The notes: generated from the letters alone by a model not told the origin. A stretch of DNA of 29,632 bases from WVXP01 sp964348095 (GCA_964348095.1 CAYGBK010000053.1:1-29632); one strand, 5' to 3'. Positions 1 through 8,690 are shown, numbered from the stretch's first letter. Program-made: numbers and translations.

Positions 1-44
1 CCCCAATAACGCAGCCAGTGTGCAAAGCGGGCGAGCCCAAAGGG

Positions 45-167
45 TGAGAGATTTCGTCACCAGAATCGGATCTTCGCCAAAAACAGACTGTCATTCGTGA
101 CCGAGTCGAAATGCTAAGATAAGTCTCTGATGTTATGTATTTTTTCCGTTTTTGATGAAATCTCTCA
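45..167. repeat. Imperfect snapback inverted repeat downstream of the acyl-CoA ligase
   Basis: The two ends are 15-base arms, 45-59 and 153-167, that match as inverted repeats at 14 of 15 positions. Nested inside are CAAAAAC (78-84) against GTTTTTG (148-154) and AGACT (85-89) against AGTCT (122-126), so most of the segment can fold back on itself. The first 180 bases contain no gene I can support. The element could be a small mobile or remnant repeat, or a structured 3' end of the operon transcript. Comparison with other copies in the genome would decide. Confidence 0.5.
78..107 (-). terminator. Possible rho-independent terminator of the liv-ligase operon
   Basis: Read on the minus strand, GACT-CG-GTCA, a CGAA loop, then TGACAGTC form an eight-base-pair stem with a two-base bulge, followed by TGTTTTTGG. 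It lies about 75 bases after the ligase stop codon, where an operon terminator is expected. The T-tract is short and the stem bulged, so termination may be weak. It sits inside the larger inverted repeat at 45-167. Confidence 0.4.
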
Positions 168-180
168 TGAATAATTCGGG

Positions 181-1815
181 CTAGATTTTTTCAAATCTCT
201 TGCGCTCTTCCTTTCTCATTTCGCGCCTAAGAAGTTTTCCAACCTTCGATTTCGGCAGCATATCCCGAAACTCAATGTACTGTGGTACCTTGTAGGGCGC
301 CAGTCTTTCCCGACACCACTTTATCAGGTCATAACCGGTAATGCCCTTGATGTCTTCCTTCAGTACCACAAATGCTTTTATCCGTTCCCCCACCTTGTCA
401 TCAGATACGCCTACCACACAGGAACCGACCACGGCTGCATGCTCCTGCAAAACCGACTCGATCTCGGATGAAGAGACCCGGTATCCCCGGTGTTTGATCG
501 CATCGACCGTTCGATCAACAAAGTAGAAGTATTTCTTCTCATCCTGTGAAACGACATCTCCCGTTCTGTACCAGATTCGGCCCTCCATTTCCACGAATGA
601 TGCTCGAGTCTCCTCCGGCTTATTGTAGTAACTCTTTACCATTGGAAAGGAAGAAACGAGAAGTTCTCCGGCTTCGCCAACTGGCACGGATTCAAGGGTG
701 TCTGCATCAACAATCTTCACACGCTTACTGGGGAGGACGACCCCCATGCTCTTCGGAGGGTTCTCTGTGTCAGTTGGATACATGGTGACGCCACCGCATG
801 TCTCGGTTGCGCCGTACCCTTGAAAAATTGGCTTGCCGAATTTCTCCCGCCATCTCTTCCCCACCTCTAAGGGGAGCACATCGCCTCCACTGAAGCAGTA
901 CGCCAGAGAGCTAAAATCGTATTGGTCCACACGGTCATGCTCCAGAATCATCCGGTAGAGGGTCGGTACGCCGATCAGGGTTTTGGCTTTGGATCTCTGA
1001 ATGGACTCTAACAAGGCATCCAGGTTAACTCTGGGTTGCAAAATGAGAGAACCGCCCAAACAGAGTGTTCCCAGACCACAGGTTTGCCCCAGAATGTGGA
1101 ATAGAGGAGCGGCGGCGGCGATAAGATTCTCTTCCTTCGGGAACAGGTGATCACTGACACTCAGCTGTTCCAGAGAGGCGATGAGAAAAAGCTCATGGCT
1201 GATCGGGACCCCTTTCGGGTGTTTCGTCGTCCCGCCGGTATAGAGTATCTCGACGGTTCCATCACGACCCTCGATTGGCGCGGTCTTGTGAGAGCTCCTG
1301 GAGACGAGTCTTCTAAAGGAATATACGTTCTCCTCTCGTGGTACACTTCCCCGCGGCACCTTATCGAATGCCCAGCCGAAGAGTCTCTTCCACCAAGGGA
1401 GGAGATCGACCAGGTTCGACACAACGACCCTTTTTAACTTGGTCTTGGGCAGTGCCCTCTGAACATAGCCGAAGTTCGTATCGGCACAGATGATACTCTC
1501 GGCTTCAGTATCATTGGCGATGTATTCTAGGTCGTAGGACGTATAGATTGGGGTGATCGGCACAGAAACGGCCCCAACCCGCTGAATGGCGAACCAACAG
1601 ACAACCCATTGGATTGAATTAGGGATATACATGACGACCCGATCACCTGCACCCACCCCGAGGTCTTTCAGCGCACTTGCAAAGTTGTCGATCAGCTTCA
1701 TTATTGTGCCGTAGGAATATGCGGTACCGAGATAGATCACGGCCGTCTTGTGAAAATACTTGTGGGCTGTCTCCGAGAAGGCGTCGTCGACCGTTCTTTT
1801 CCTCCCCTTTGCCAT
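181..1815 (-). CDS. AMP-forming acyl-CoA synthetase (ligase)
   Basis: A 544-residue member of the ANL adenylating superfamily. It should activate a carboxylic acid to its acyl-CoA using ATP, via an acyl-adenylate, in the cytoplasm. Visible motifs are the phosphate-binding loop LYTGGTTKHPKGV (191-203), the GYGATE motif (333-338), YRTGD (416-420), the hinge region DAIKHRGYRVSSSEIE (438-453) and the C-terminal catalytic lysine region PKSKVGKLLRRE (521-532). Length is typical. The ATG follows a GAGGAAAG ribosome site. The gene begins 34 bases after livF, so it is probably the last gene of the importer operon and may activate the imported substrate. Chain length or aromatic specificity cannot be read. 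CaiC-like or fatty-acid ligases are both possible. Confidence 0.93.
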   Translation of the reverse strand: MAKGRKRTVDDAFSETAHKYFHKTAVIYLGTAYSYGTIMKLIDNFASALKDLGVGAGDRVVMYIPNSIQWVVCWFAIQRVGAVSVPITPIYTSYDLEYIANDTEAESIICADTNFGYVQRALPKTKLKRVVVSNLVDLLPWWKRLFGWAFDKVPRGSVPREENVYSFRRLVSRSSHKTAPIEGRDGTVEILYTGGTTKHPKGVPISHELFLIASLEQLSVSDHLFPKEENLIAAAAPLFHILGQTCGLGTLCLGGSLILQPRVNLDALLESIQRSKAKTLIGVPTLYRMILEHDRVDQYDFSSLAYCFSGGDVLPLEVGKRWREKFGKPIFQGYGATETCGGVTMYPTDTENPPKSMGVVLPSKRVKIVDADTLESVPVGEAGELLVSSFPMVKSYYNKPEETRASFVEMEGRIWYRTGDVVSQDEKKYFYFVDRTVDAIKHRGYRVSSSEIESVLQEHAAVVGSCVVGVSDDKVGERIKAFVVLKEDIKGITGYDLIKWCRERLAPYKVPQYIEFRDMLPKSKVGKLLRREMRKEERKRFEKI

Positions 1816-1849
1816 CAGCTTTCCTCATCTTTTTGGACTATCTTGGACG

Positions 1850-2596
1850 CTAGACCCCGAAGTAGGCCGCCTTCACCTCCGGATTATCCATGAGTTCCTT
1901 GCCAGTTCCTGAGAGCGTCAACATGCCGTTTTCGATGATATAGCCACGGTCTATGATGGGAAGGATAGGCCTGGCAAATTGCTCGCCCATCAGAATAGTG
2001 ATTCCAGCTTGTTCTCTGATGGCCTTTATGGCCTCAACAAGCTTAAACTGCATCGCCGGACTCAAACCGAGCAGAGGTTCATCCAATAACAGCAGTGAGG
2101 GCCCGGCAATCAATGCCATAGCTATGATAAGCATTTGCTGTTCCCCGCCGCTCAAGAATCCTGCCTTCCTCTTTTTCAGATCGACCAAGGTGGGGAAGAG
2201 GTCGAAGACATACTCAATCATTTCCTTCACTTCCGAGCTCTTTCTCAGGTACCCCGCTATTCTTATGTTCTCTAGAACATCGCTTTCTGGGAATATGGGG
2301 TGTCGTTCCCTGCACAGGACGATGCCCTTTTTCACCCGGTCGCTTGGCTTTGTCTCGGTTATGTCCTCACCTTCGAATCTGATCTCACCAAGGACCGTTA
2401 TCCTTTCCCCGCCTTTTCTCTGCTCTTTTATCTTGATATCGATAATCAAACCCGAGATTGTGTTCATCAGCGTGGTTTTCCCGGCACTATTCGAACCGAT
2501 GACACTGACGATCTCCCCTTTGCCTACCGTCATGGCAAAGTCGTTCAATGCCAGGGCGTTTTCATAGAAAACCATGAGGCTTTTCACTTCCAACAT
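1850..2596 (-). CDS. livF: Branched-chain amino acid-type ABC transporter ATP-binding protein LivF
   Basis: The second ATPase of a Liv/HAAT-family importer, 248 residues. The Walker A motif GSNSAGKTT is at 34-42, the ABC signature LSGGE at 148-152 and Walker B LLLLDE at 168-173. The usual switch position reads GEQF, as is normal for LivF, where glutamine replaces histidine. A segment rich in lysine and glutamate (about 52-70) makes it slightly longer than the usual 234-240 residues. I chose the ATG at 2596: it lies one base after the livG stop codon and has a GAGGTGG ribosome site inside the end of livG. A longer reading frame up to 2641 would run into livG. It pairs with LivG to drive the LivH-LivM channel. 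Confidence 0.93.
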   Translation of the reverse strand: MLEVKSLMVFYENALALNDFAMTVGKGEIVSVIGSNSAGKTTLMNTISGLIIDIKIKEQRKGGERITVLGEIRFEGEDITETKPSDRVKKGIVLCRERHPIFPESDVLENIRIAGYLRKSSEVKEMIEYVFDLFPTLVDLKKRKAGFLSGGEQQMLIIAMALIAGPSLLLLDEPLLGLSPAMQFKLVEAIKAIREQAGITILMGEQFARPILPIIDRGYIIENGMLTLSGTGKELMDNPEVKAAYFGV

Positions 2597-2597
2597 C

Positions 2598-3353
2598 CTA
2601 ATCCACCTCAATACCAAGGTAAGCCTTCTTAACGGCTTCACTGTTCATGACTTCTTCAGGCGTCCCCTCCGCGATCTTCTCTCCAAAATTGAGAACGATC
2701 ACGCGATCAGCGATCCGGAAGAGCTCTCGCAAGCGATGCTCGATCATGATGATCGTTTTTCTTTCGGTCCTCAGTTTCTCTACGATTGGAATGATGCTGG
2801 CGACTTCCGCCATGCTCAGGCCCGAAAAAAGCTCATCGAGGATGAACAGATCGGGCCGAAGGGCCATACACATGGCTAACTCAAGCCTCTTCAGATATCC
2901 ATGGGGGAGAACGCTGGCAACCTTGTATGGCACGAATGAATCTCTCTCGAACCCCACCTCTTCCAACAGGTCTATGGCTACTGCGTCTCGATCTCCATAT
3001 TTGCCTCCTGCTAGCCTTTTCACCCGAGGCGAGTAAAGAGGTATGATCAGATTCTTGAATGCCGGCAGCTGATAGAACGGTTTTACCATTTGAAAGGTTC
3101 TGCCAATCCCCAAGTCCATAACTCTATGGGGCATCAGCCCCGTCAGATTCCTTCCCCGATAGGAGACTGTCCCTGAGTCGGCTTTGACAAAACCCGTGAT
3201 AAGGTTGACGAGAGTCGTTTTTCCTGAACCATTCGGTCCAATGATCCCGAGGAGTTCCCCTTCCGGCAAATCGAAACTCACAGGACCGACCGCCTTCACC
3301 CCGCCGAAATGCTTGCTGAGGTTTGATGCCTTGAGAAGAAAACTCTCATTCAT
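2598..3353 (-). CDS. livG: Branched-chain amino acid-type ABC transporter ATP-binding protein LivG
   Basis: The first ATPase of the importer, 251 residues. Walker A GPNGSGKTT is at 39-47, the Q-loop glutamine is Q88 (GRTFQMVKPF), Walker B LFILDE is at 169-174 and the switch histidine is H206. The signature helix reads LPHGYLKRLE (149-158) in place of LSGGQ, close to the LPYG form common in LivG proteins. The residue after Walker B is leucine (DEL) instead of the usual proline. The ATG overlaps the livM stop codon as ATGA (3350-3353), which indicates translational coupling. Substrate specificity lies in the binding protein, not here. Confidence 0.93.
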   Translation of the reverse strand: MNESFLLKASNLSKHFGGVKAVGPVSFDLPEGELLGIIGPNGSGKTTLVNLITGFVKADSGTVSYRGRNLTGLMPHRVMDLGIGRTFQMVKPFYQLPAFKNLIIPLYSPRVKRLAGGKYGDRDAVAIDLLEEVGFERDSFVPYKVASVLPHGYLKRLELAMCMALRPDLFILDELFSGLSMAEVASIIPIVEKLRTERKTIIMIEHRLRELFRIADRVIVLNFGEKIAEGTPEEVMNSEAVKKAYLGIEVD

Positions 3354-4354
3354 TCTTCAACCTTCACGAGCCGTTCAAACTGATGATATTTCCTGCTAAT
3401 GTAGTGAAAAATCCCCTCCGGAAGCCCAACGATAAAAACCACCAGAAAAATGGCGTACAACACTATTCTTAATCCACCAAGGCCTCGCAACACTTCTGAC
3501 AGGGGTACCAGGATAAAGGCTCCAACCATCGGCCCTGCAAGAGTGCCCATCCCGCCGACGACGGCGGCGGCGACGGGCAGGATTGAATAGTCGAGAGCGA
3601 AAACGGGCATGCCCACAAACATATAGGAATGGGTCATGAATGCACCGCAGAAGGCCCCAATGGAACTGGCAAGGAATAGGGCCTGAGCCTTGTACCAATA
3701 TATGTTGATACCTGCTCTCATCACCGAGCGGTCACTGTCCCGGATTCCCCTCAGTACCAGCCCATAGTCCGAGTTTATGAGCCTCCTGAGACCGAAGAGG
3801 CATGCCAAAACAGCTCCAATTACGAGATACAGCTCGACCCAGATATTAGGAAGAGACGCGAGGCCGCTGATTCCCTCCGTTCCACCCAGGATTTTCGTTG
3901 CCTCGATGACACGGACAAACATCAAGGGGAGCACTAATGTGACCATGGCAAAATAGATCCCCCGTAATCTAAGGACCGGAATCAACAGGACGGTGCAAAT
4001 AACCCCTCCACCAATTGTGGCAACGAATATGGTCAAAACAGGCGGCAATCCAAGCCAATGGTTTAGGGACCCCGCTATATATGCTCCAACTCCGAAAAAC
4101 AAGGCCTGGCCGAGGGAGACCATTCCGCTGGAAACCAGAAGATCCCAACTCATGGCCAGCAACGCAAAAATTGCTGTCGAGATGAGCACCTTCTGCCAGT
4201 AAGTACTCAGAATCAAAGAGAGGACGAATAGCCCCACAACCGGAATGGCTCTGGGTGCCAACAGGTATAGAACCTCCCGGTATGAGAGAAGGGCGTAGAT
4301 GTCTCCTGTACGGGCCTTTATGCCTCGATCTATCCTCTCTCGCCGATACTTCAT
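3350..4354 (-). CDS. livM: Branched-chain amino acid-type ABC transporter permease LivM
   Basis: An inner-membrane permease of the Liv/HAAT family, 334 residues from the start chosen here. It has many hydrophobic helices after a basic N-terminal stretch, and the family region SSGMVSLGQALFFGVGAYIA near the second or third helix. The C-terminal region GGMGTLAGPMVGAFILVPLSE is the typical EAA-like loop that contacts the ATPases. The frame stays open to an ATG at 4426 (358 residues), and a TTG at 4366 follows GGAGG. I prefer 4354 because AAAGGA lies just upstream and the extra residues are not typical, but the start is uncertain. It partners with LivH. Confidence 0.9.
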   Translation of the reverse strand: MKYRRERIDRGIKARTGDIYALLSYREVLYLLAPRAIPVVGLFVLSLILSTYWQKVLISTAIFALLAMSWDLLVSSGMVSLGQALFFGVGAYIAGSLNHWLGLPPVLTIFVATIGGGVICTVLLIPVLRLRGIYFAMVTLVLPLMFVRVIEATKILGGTEGISGLASLPNIWVELYLVIGAVLACLFGLRRLINSDYGLVLRGIRDSDRSVMRAGINIYWYKAQALFLASSIGAFCGAFMTHSYMFVGMPVFALDYSILPVAAAVVGGMGTLAGPMVGAFILVPLSEVLRGLGGLRIVLYAIFLVVFIVGLPEGIFHYISRKYHQFERLVKVEE

Positions 4355-4525
4355 CCGATCCTTTACCAAAATGCCTCCGATCAAAGGGGAGGATTTAGGT
4401 TTTACTGAGTGTGAGGAGAACACCATTGTTCCTGAACGACGTTTACAGAGGCGTTTATGCTAATAAGCTCTGGCGTTCTCAGGCTGTCTTTTTAGCTCAC
4501 GAGTGCACCAACGTTAGGAACACAG

Positions 4526-4623
4526 GGTTAAAGGCGAAAGGTTAAAGGATAATCGATTTGCACTTCTTGGTCTTCTTTCCTTTTTCCTTTGTCCTTTTAC
4601 CTTTATCCTTCCTTTGATTAACC
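4526..4623. repeat. Cargo-less inverted array of AAAGG words between livH and livM
   Basis: The left arm (4526-4552) is built of GGTTAAAGG, CGAAAGG and TTAAAGGATAA words. The right arm (4575-4623) is the opposite strand of the same vocabulary, for example CCTTTTTCC, TTTACC and TTATCCTT. GGTTAA at 4526-4531 pairs with TTAACC at 4618-4623, and AAGGATAA at 4545-4552 pairs with TTATCCTT at 4603-4610. Only about 22 bases lie between the arms. The remaining part of the livH-livM gap holds no gene that I can see. The arms resemble those flanking the four-helix-bundle gene at 10369-10831. Confidence 0.6.
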
Positions 4624-4682
4624 TGTGAACCCTGACAAGGTCACCGCGAGAGCATGGGAGTGAAGGGACAATGGTGTTCTCC

Positions 4683-5555
4683 TTAAATCCTCTCCTCGAG
4701 TTCCTTTTGTTTGCCGAACAGCCCGGAAGGCTTTATGGCCAGGATGAGAAGGATAGCCGTGAGACTCACGATCATCGTCCAGTGGGTTTCCAAATAATTG
4801 GCCGTAAAGACCTGAGCATATCCGATGAGAAAACTCGCAAGGATGACCCCTCCGGTGCTACCCAGTCCTCCAACGATACAGACGGCCAGGGCATTGAGCA
4901 AAACATCGTATCCTTCGTCCACGGCAATGATACCCAGGGGAAGGATGCCGATCGCGGCCACAGCAGCCAACCCGGCCCCAAATGCGACACTCAGGGTCGC
5001 GACCCAATCTGAATCGATCCCGAGGGTCAGTGCTGTTCGTTCCTCCTGAGCGATGCCTCGGAAGGCCAGGCCGGTTCTCGTGTGATGGGTGAAAACCCAT
5101 AGGAAGAGTGCCAAGCCCACACCGATGCCGACGATGAAAAGCCGCTGAAAATCGACAAAGGTGTTGCCGATCATCCATCCGCCATCCAAAAAGGTGGGAA
5201 GGGTATATTCATAGCCAATAAAACCGAGGTATCGAAATATCTCCAGGATGGCCAATCCTATCCCAAAAGTCGCAATGACTTCAGAGACCACAAGACCCCT
5301 GATACGAAGGAGGATGAAACGATAGAGGAGGGCACCGATGATTGCAGTCAAGAGAACAGACAAGGGAATAGCGGCAACGTAGGATAGCCCCACGTTGTTC
5401 ATCAGAATCCAGGTTCCGTAGCCGGCGAAGACATAGAGTGCGCCGTAAGAAAAATTGGCAACGCCGCTAATCCCGAAAGTTAAGTTAAAGCCCAAGGCGA
5501 CAAGGGCTAACATCACACTGTTAATGAACCCGTAAACAAGAGTTCCGAGCAGCAT
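4683..5555 (-). CDS. livH: Branched-chain amino acid-type ABC transporter permease LivH
   Basis: The second inner-membrane permease of the Liv-type importer, 290 residues, typical length. The N-terminal region LVYGFINSVMLALVALGFNLTFGI and the following GVANFSYGALYVFAGY are characteristic of LivH. Near the C-terminus, NALAVCIVGGLGSTGGVILAS is the conserved cytoplasmic loop that docks on the ATPases. About eight hydrophobic helices can be counted. The ribosome site is weak (GTGTGG then TTTTGGG before the ATG). It lies 180 bases after the binding-protein gene, with a hairpin in between, and about 330 bases before livM, with a repeat element in between. Confidence 0.93.
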   Translation of the reverse strand: MLLGTLVYGFINSVMLALVALGFNLTFGISGVANFSYGALYVFAGYGTWILMNNVGLSYVAAIPLSVLLTAIIGALLYRFILLRIRGLVVSEVIATFGIGLAILEIFRYLGFIGYEYTLPTFLDGGWMIGNTFVDFQRLFIVGIGVGLALFLWVFTHHTRTGLAFRGIAQEERTALTLGIDSDWVATLSVAFGAGLAAVAAIGILPLGIIAVDEGYDVLLNALAVCIVGGLGSTGGVILASFLIGYAQVFTANYLETHWTMIVSLTAILLILAIKPSGLFGKQKELEERI

Positions 5556-5659
5556 CCCAAAACCACACTTTCAAACTACCTTCGGAAATGGTCATGACCC
5601 CAGTGCAGGTCCCAATCTAACAAGGTGTCCCTGGGGAGTAATCGGAGTTGAACATGATT

Positions 5660-5685
5660 GGGGCTGTACCAGACGGCACAGCCCC
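5660..5685 (-). promoter_or_regulatory. Intra-operon hairpin after the binding-protein gene
   Basis: GGGGCTGT (5660-5667) and ACAGCCCC (5678-5685) form a perfect eight-base-pair stem with a ten-base loop, about 50 bases after the stop codon of the binding-protein gene. No T-tract follows on the minus strand, so it is not a normal intrinsic terminator. In transporter operons such hairpins often protect the binding-protein mRNA from 3' decay and give it higher output than the downstream permeases. That role here is an inference. Confidence 0.45.
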
Positions 5686-5735
5686 CACGAAGTAGAAAGG
5701 TCCCTCACTCTTGCGTCTTACCCTGCATGGGCAAT

Positions 5736-7019
5736 CTACTTGGCTGCCGTCATCCAGGCAGGAAGGGCAACCTTTTTCTCGGCAAGGGAATCTGGGAAAA
5801 CGATCACTCTCTTTCCTCTTCTCCATTGAATGACGGATCCAATCGCCCCTTCACTGGGATCAGTCCCAAAGGTCACCTGATGTCCTTTATCAAAACGTAT
5901 TCTGCCAATAGCGCCCATCCGGTCGGTTTTTTCAAGGGCGGCGACAAGATCATCGGCATTAAGGGTGCCTGCCCGCTCAATTGCATCGGCGAGTACGTAA
6001 ACCGCGTCATAGGATGGGGCAGGGCCATGGCCAGACTGTAGCTCCCTTCCCCATCTCTTTTTATAGTTTCTCCAGAATTTCCGGGACTCTGGGACCTTCT
6101 TTGTAGGCATATTGCCGACCTCGAAAATAGCGTTTATGGCGCCATCAATCTTTTTGTAGAATCTTTTCCAGGCCTCAGGCCCTGCCAATGGTGATACAAA
6201 TCCGGCCAGTATGGCAGGTGGCTGCATCTGACCCCACTGCCTGACCAGAATGCCACTCTGGGGCATATCGAAAATGGGAAGAATCACCTGGGCGCCCCCT
6301 TGACGCACCTTCATCAGACCGGAGGAGTAATCTCCGGAACCTGTTGGATAGGCTTCCTGACCGACGACCGTCCAACCCGCTTTATCGAAGTAGATCTTCT
6401 TCATCAATTGACCGGTGACACGCGCCCACGCGACGTCTTGGGGCATGATGAAGACCTTGTTGAATCCAAACTCCTTATTCAAGAGACCCATGGTTCCTGC
6501 TAGGTACTGAATGAGGTGCTTTGCATTGAGACAAACCCTGAAGATGTATTTATACTTGTCCGGGTCCTCGATGATCTTTTTTTCCGATGCCGGTGACATG
6601 GCGATGGTTCCTAACATGGGAACCTTGTATTTGGCGATGATATCCATTCCTGCCAATAATGCCTCTGAGCGAAATGGACCCACGACAATCGCATGAGGTT
6701 TCTTTTCGAGTATGATTTTCTCGAGTCCCAGCAGTGCCTCTGGCACCGGGACTCCTGGGGCTGCGTCCCGAAGATCGATTTTTTCAATTTGGAATGGTCG
6801 CATAACGCCACCAACGGAGACGCCGCCCTTGGCGTTGATTTCTTCAATGGCCAGGGTCATCGCATTGACGCTCTCGAAGCCCTCCAAGAACCCTAGTGAG
6901 GTCGGGACGCCGATGACGATAGGTTCAGCAGCAACGGCGGTGTGTGAGGGGTTCACAGCAAAAACGATAGAAATAACCATCACAAGTACTGCAAACGATG
7001 ATAGACACCTCTCCTTCAT
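5736..7019 (-). CDS. Periplasmic substrate-binding protein of the Liv-type importer
   Basis: A 427-residue type I periplasmic-binding-fold receptor (Leu/Ile/Val-, amide- or aromatic-binding class). Residues 1-31 form a signal peptide: basic start, hydrophobic core AVLVMVISIVFAV and a cleavage site after AVAA. The mature protein starts EPIVIGVPTSLGF, followed by the family region AMTLAIEEINAKGGV. The ATG has a strong AAAGGAGGAG ribosome site. It is the first gene of the importer set livK-H-M-G-F-ligase. Because the operon also carries a CoA ligase and acyl-CoA dehydrogenases, a carboxylic acid is a more likely ligand than an amino acid. This is inferred from context only; ligand residues cannot be assigned from sequence. 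Confidence 0.9.
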   Translation of the reverse strand: MKERCLSSFAVLVMVISIVFAVNPSHTAVAAEPIVIGVPTSLGFLEGFESVNAMTLAIEEINAKGGVSVGGVMRPFQIEKIDLRDAAPGVPVPEALLGLEKIILEKKPHAIVVGPFRSEALLAGMDIIAKYKVPMLGTIAMSPASEKKIIEDPDKYKYIFRVCLNAKHLIQYLAGTMGLLNKEFGFNKVFIMPQDVAWARVTGQLMKKIYFDKAGWTVVGQEAYPTGSGDYSSGLMKVRQGGAQVILPIFDMPQSGILVRQWGQMQPPAILAGFVSPLAGPEAWKRFYKKIDGAINAIFEVGNMPTKKVPESRKFWRNYKKRWGRELQSGHGPAPSYDAVYVLADAIERAGTLNADDLVAALEKTDRMGAIGRIRFDKGHQVTFGTDPSEGAIGSVIQWRRGKRVIVFPDSLAEKKVALPAWMTAAK

Positions 7020-7159
7020 AGCTCTCCTCCTTTTCTTATGGTTTTGAAAAATGAGAGATCTTAGCCGGCTATGTCTGAATTTGCCCCTTTAAAGGGCTCC
7101 CCTTTTGGGCGGTTTGTGAATAGCCACATCGCACCCTCTCGACATGGAACGACGGAAGT

Positions 7160-7189
7160 CTGGTACCACAGTCCATTCAGTTTTGTCAA
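7160..7189 (-). promoter_or_regulatory. Candidate sigma-70 promoter for the importer operon
   Basis: On the minus strand TTGACA (7184-7189) is a perfect -35 hexamer. The -10 is poor: GTACCA at 17 bases spacing or TACCAG at 18. It lies about 140 bases upstream of the binding-protein start, in the 260-base gap after the acyl-CoA dehydrogenase gene. An activator may be needed if it is real. The gap also holds the palindrome CCCTTTAAAGGG (7085-7096). Confidence 0.3.
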
Positions 7190-7279
7190 ACAAAAAAGGC
7201 GATTGTCTTGGTAATCTCCTGAAGGTGACTTGAAAATAGACTTCCCTGGTTATCGCCGGTGTCGGGCCATGGTATCGCC

Positions 7280-8428
7280 TCAATATTTCCCGAGTAGCCT
7301 TCGAGCGATGATTATTTTTTCGACCTCTTTCGTCCCCTCATAGATTTCAACGATCTTGGAATCTCGATAGAACCGCTCAATATTGTAGTCGCCAATAAAC
7401 CCATACCCCCCGTGGAGCTGAAGGGCCTCGTCGGCCACGCGAACAGCCGTCTCGCCGGTGAACCATTTGGCCATAGAGATAAGATGGGGCTCCACCGTTC
7501 CCCGGTCGACGAGCCACGCCGCCTTGAGATAAAGATTTCGTCCAGCCTCGATTCGGGTAGCCATTTCTGCGATCTTAAATTGGGTGGCCTGAAAGGAGGC
7601 GAGAGGCTTTCCAAACTGCTGTCGTTCCCGAACATGTGTGATCGCCTGCTCCATTGCTCCCTGAGCCAAGCCGACAGCCTGAGCGCAGATGTGGAGTCGT
7701 GTGTGATCGAAGAATACCATAAACTGCTGGAATCCCTGTCCCGGTGTTCCGATAAGGTTCTCTTTTGAGACTCTCACATCGTTGAAAGATATTTCGGCAG
7801 TATCTGAGGCCCGGATGCCGAGCTTGTTTTTCAGTTTATTGGCTTCGAAGCCTTTTCGATCGGTCTCAACCCTGATTACACTGAACCGGCCATGTCGGGA
7901 ACTGGACTGTGGCTCAGTCACGCAGAGAACCTGGAGGAAATCTGCAATCGAACCGTTGGTAATGAACATCTTGTTCCCATTGATGACGTATTCGTCGCCG
8001 TCGGGTATGGCCGTAGTGCTGACGGACGAAACATCGCTTCCAGCATCTGGCTCGGTGATCGCGGCCCCGGTGATAGCGTTTCCCTGAACAAGAGGAGGAA
8101 GCCATTTCTTTTTCTGCTCTTCTGTGCCGAACAGCTGGATCATCTCTGAGCCAAAAGTGGCAGACAGAATAGAAGCAGAAATTCCAGGGTCGACTCGCCA
8201 AAATTCTTCGTTAATCAGGCAGTGTTCCAGGAAGCCCAACCCGGGTCCCCCATAGGACTCCTTGATGAAGACCCCGACAAAACCGAGTTCACAGGCCTTT
8301 TTCCAAAGATGCCTGGGGAACTCCTCCGAACGATCACACTCCCGAGCCAGGTCCGGGAACTCTCCCTCGGCAAATTCCCTGGCAGCCTTTACAATGTCCT
8401 TTTGTTCGTCCGTTAACTCAAAATCCAT
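7280..8428 (-). CDS. Acyl-CoA dehydrogenase
   Basis: A flavoprotein of 382 residues that oxidises an acyl-CoA to the 2,3-enoyl-CoA and gives electrons to ETF. Conserved regions are ITEPDAGSDV (124-133) and FITNGS (155-160), which contact FAD and substrate, LGIRASDTAEISF (203-215), and the C-terminal HGGYGFIGDYNIERFYRDSKIVEIYEGT. The glutamate in IYEGT, E364, is at the catalytic-base position used by short- and medium-chain enzymes, so the enzyme looks fully competent. The ribosome site is weak. It lies 262 bases downstream of fixX and 260 bases upstream of the importer genes, so it may have its own promoter. Chain length preference is not readable. Confidence 0.94.
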   Translation of the reverse strand: MDFELTDEQKDIVKAAREFAEGEFPDLARECDRSEEFPRHLWKKACELGFVGVFIKESYGGPGLGFLEHCLINEEFWRVDPGISASILSATFGSEMIQLFGTEEQKKKWLPPLVQGNAITGAAITEPDAGSDVSSVSTTAIPDGDEYVINGNKMFITNGSIADFLQVLCVTEPQSSSRHGRFSVIRVETDRKGFEANKLKNKLGIRASDTAEISFNDVRVSKENLIGTPGQGFQQFMVFFDHTRLHICAQAVGLAQGAMEQAITHVRERQQFGKPLASFQATQFKIAEMATRIEAGRNLYLKAAWLVDRGTVEPHLISMAKWFTGETAVRVADEALQLHGGYGFIGDYNIERFYRDSKIVEIYEGTKEVEKIIIARRLLGKY

Positions 8429-8690
8429 GGGTTTACGTTCTCAGTGCATCGGCTCTTGGCATACACTCAAATCCCCTTTGAATTCCGACAGGTTTCCGTA
8501 TTGTTCCTGGTCTAAGATAAAGGTGAAATATCTCACAGGTGGGCTCGGCACCCATTATAGGTGGCGAGAAAAGGTATGTCAAGAATGCAGTAAATCCGGT
8601 CGGGGTCTCGTGGTCAGCCCTCGGTCAAGAAACGGTGAAGAGAGGATTTCCTGTCCAATCACGTGCAGAAAAAGGTGGGAAATCCGCGGC

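Noticed and set aside
2598..3353. LivG signature LPHGY as a sign of a broken ATPase
   Set aside because: LivG proteins commonly carry LPYG-type signatures, and Walker A, Walker B and the switch histidine are intact.
7089..7283. A 64-codon minus-strand frame between the acyl-CoA dehydrogenase and binding-protein genes
   Set aside because: It overlaps the end of the dehydrogenase gene, lacks a ribosome site and has no recognisable motif.
8644..8685. GGATTTCC/GGAAATCC inverted repeat just after fixX as a terminator
   Set aside because: The loop is 26 bases and no T-tract follows on the minus strand, so termination is not supported.
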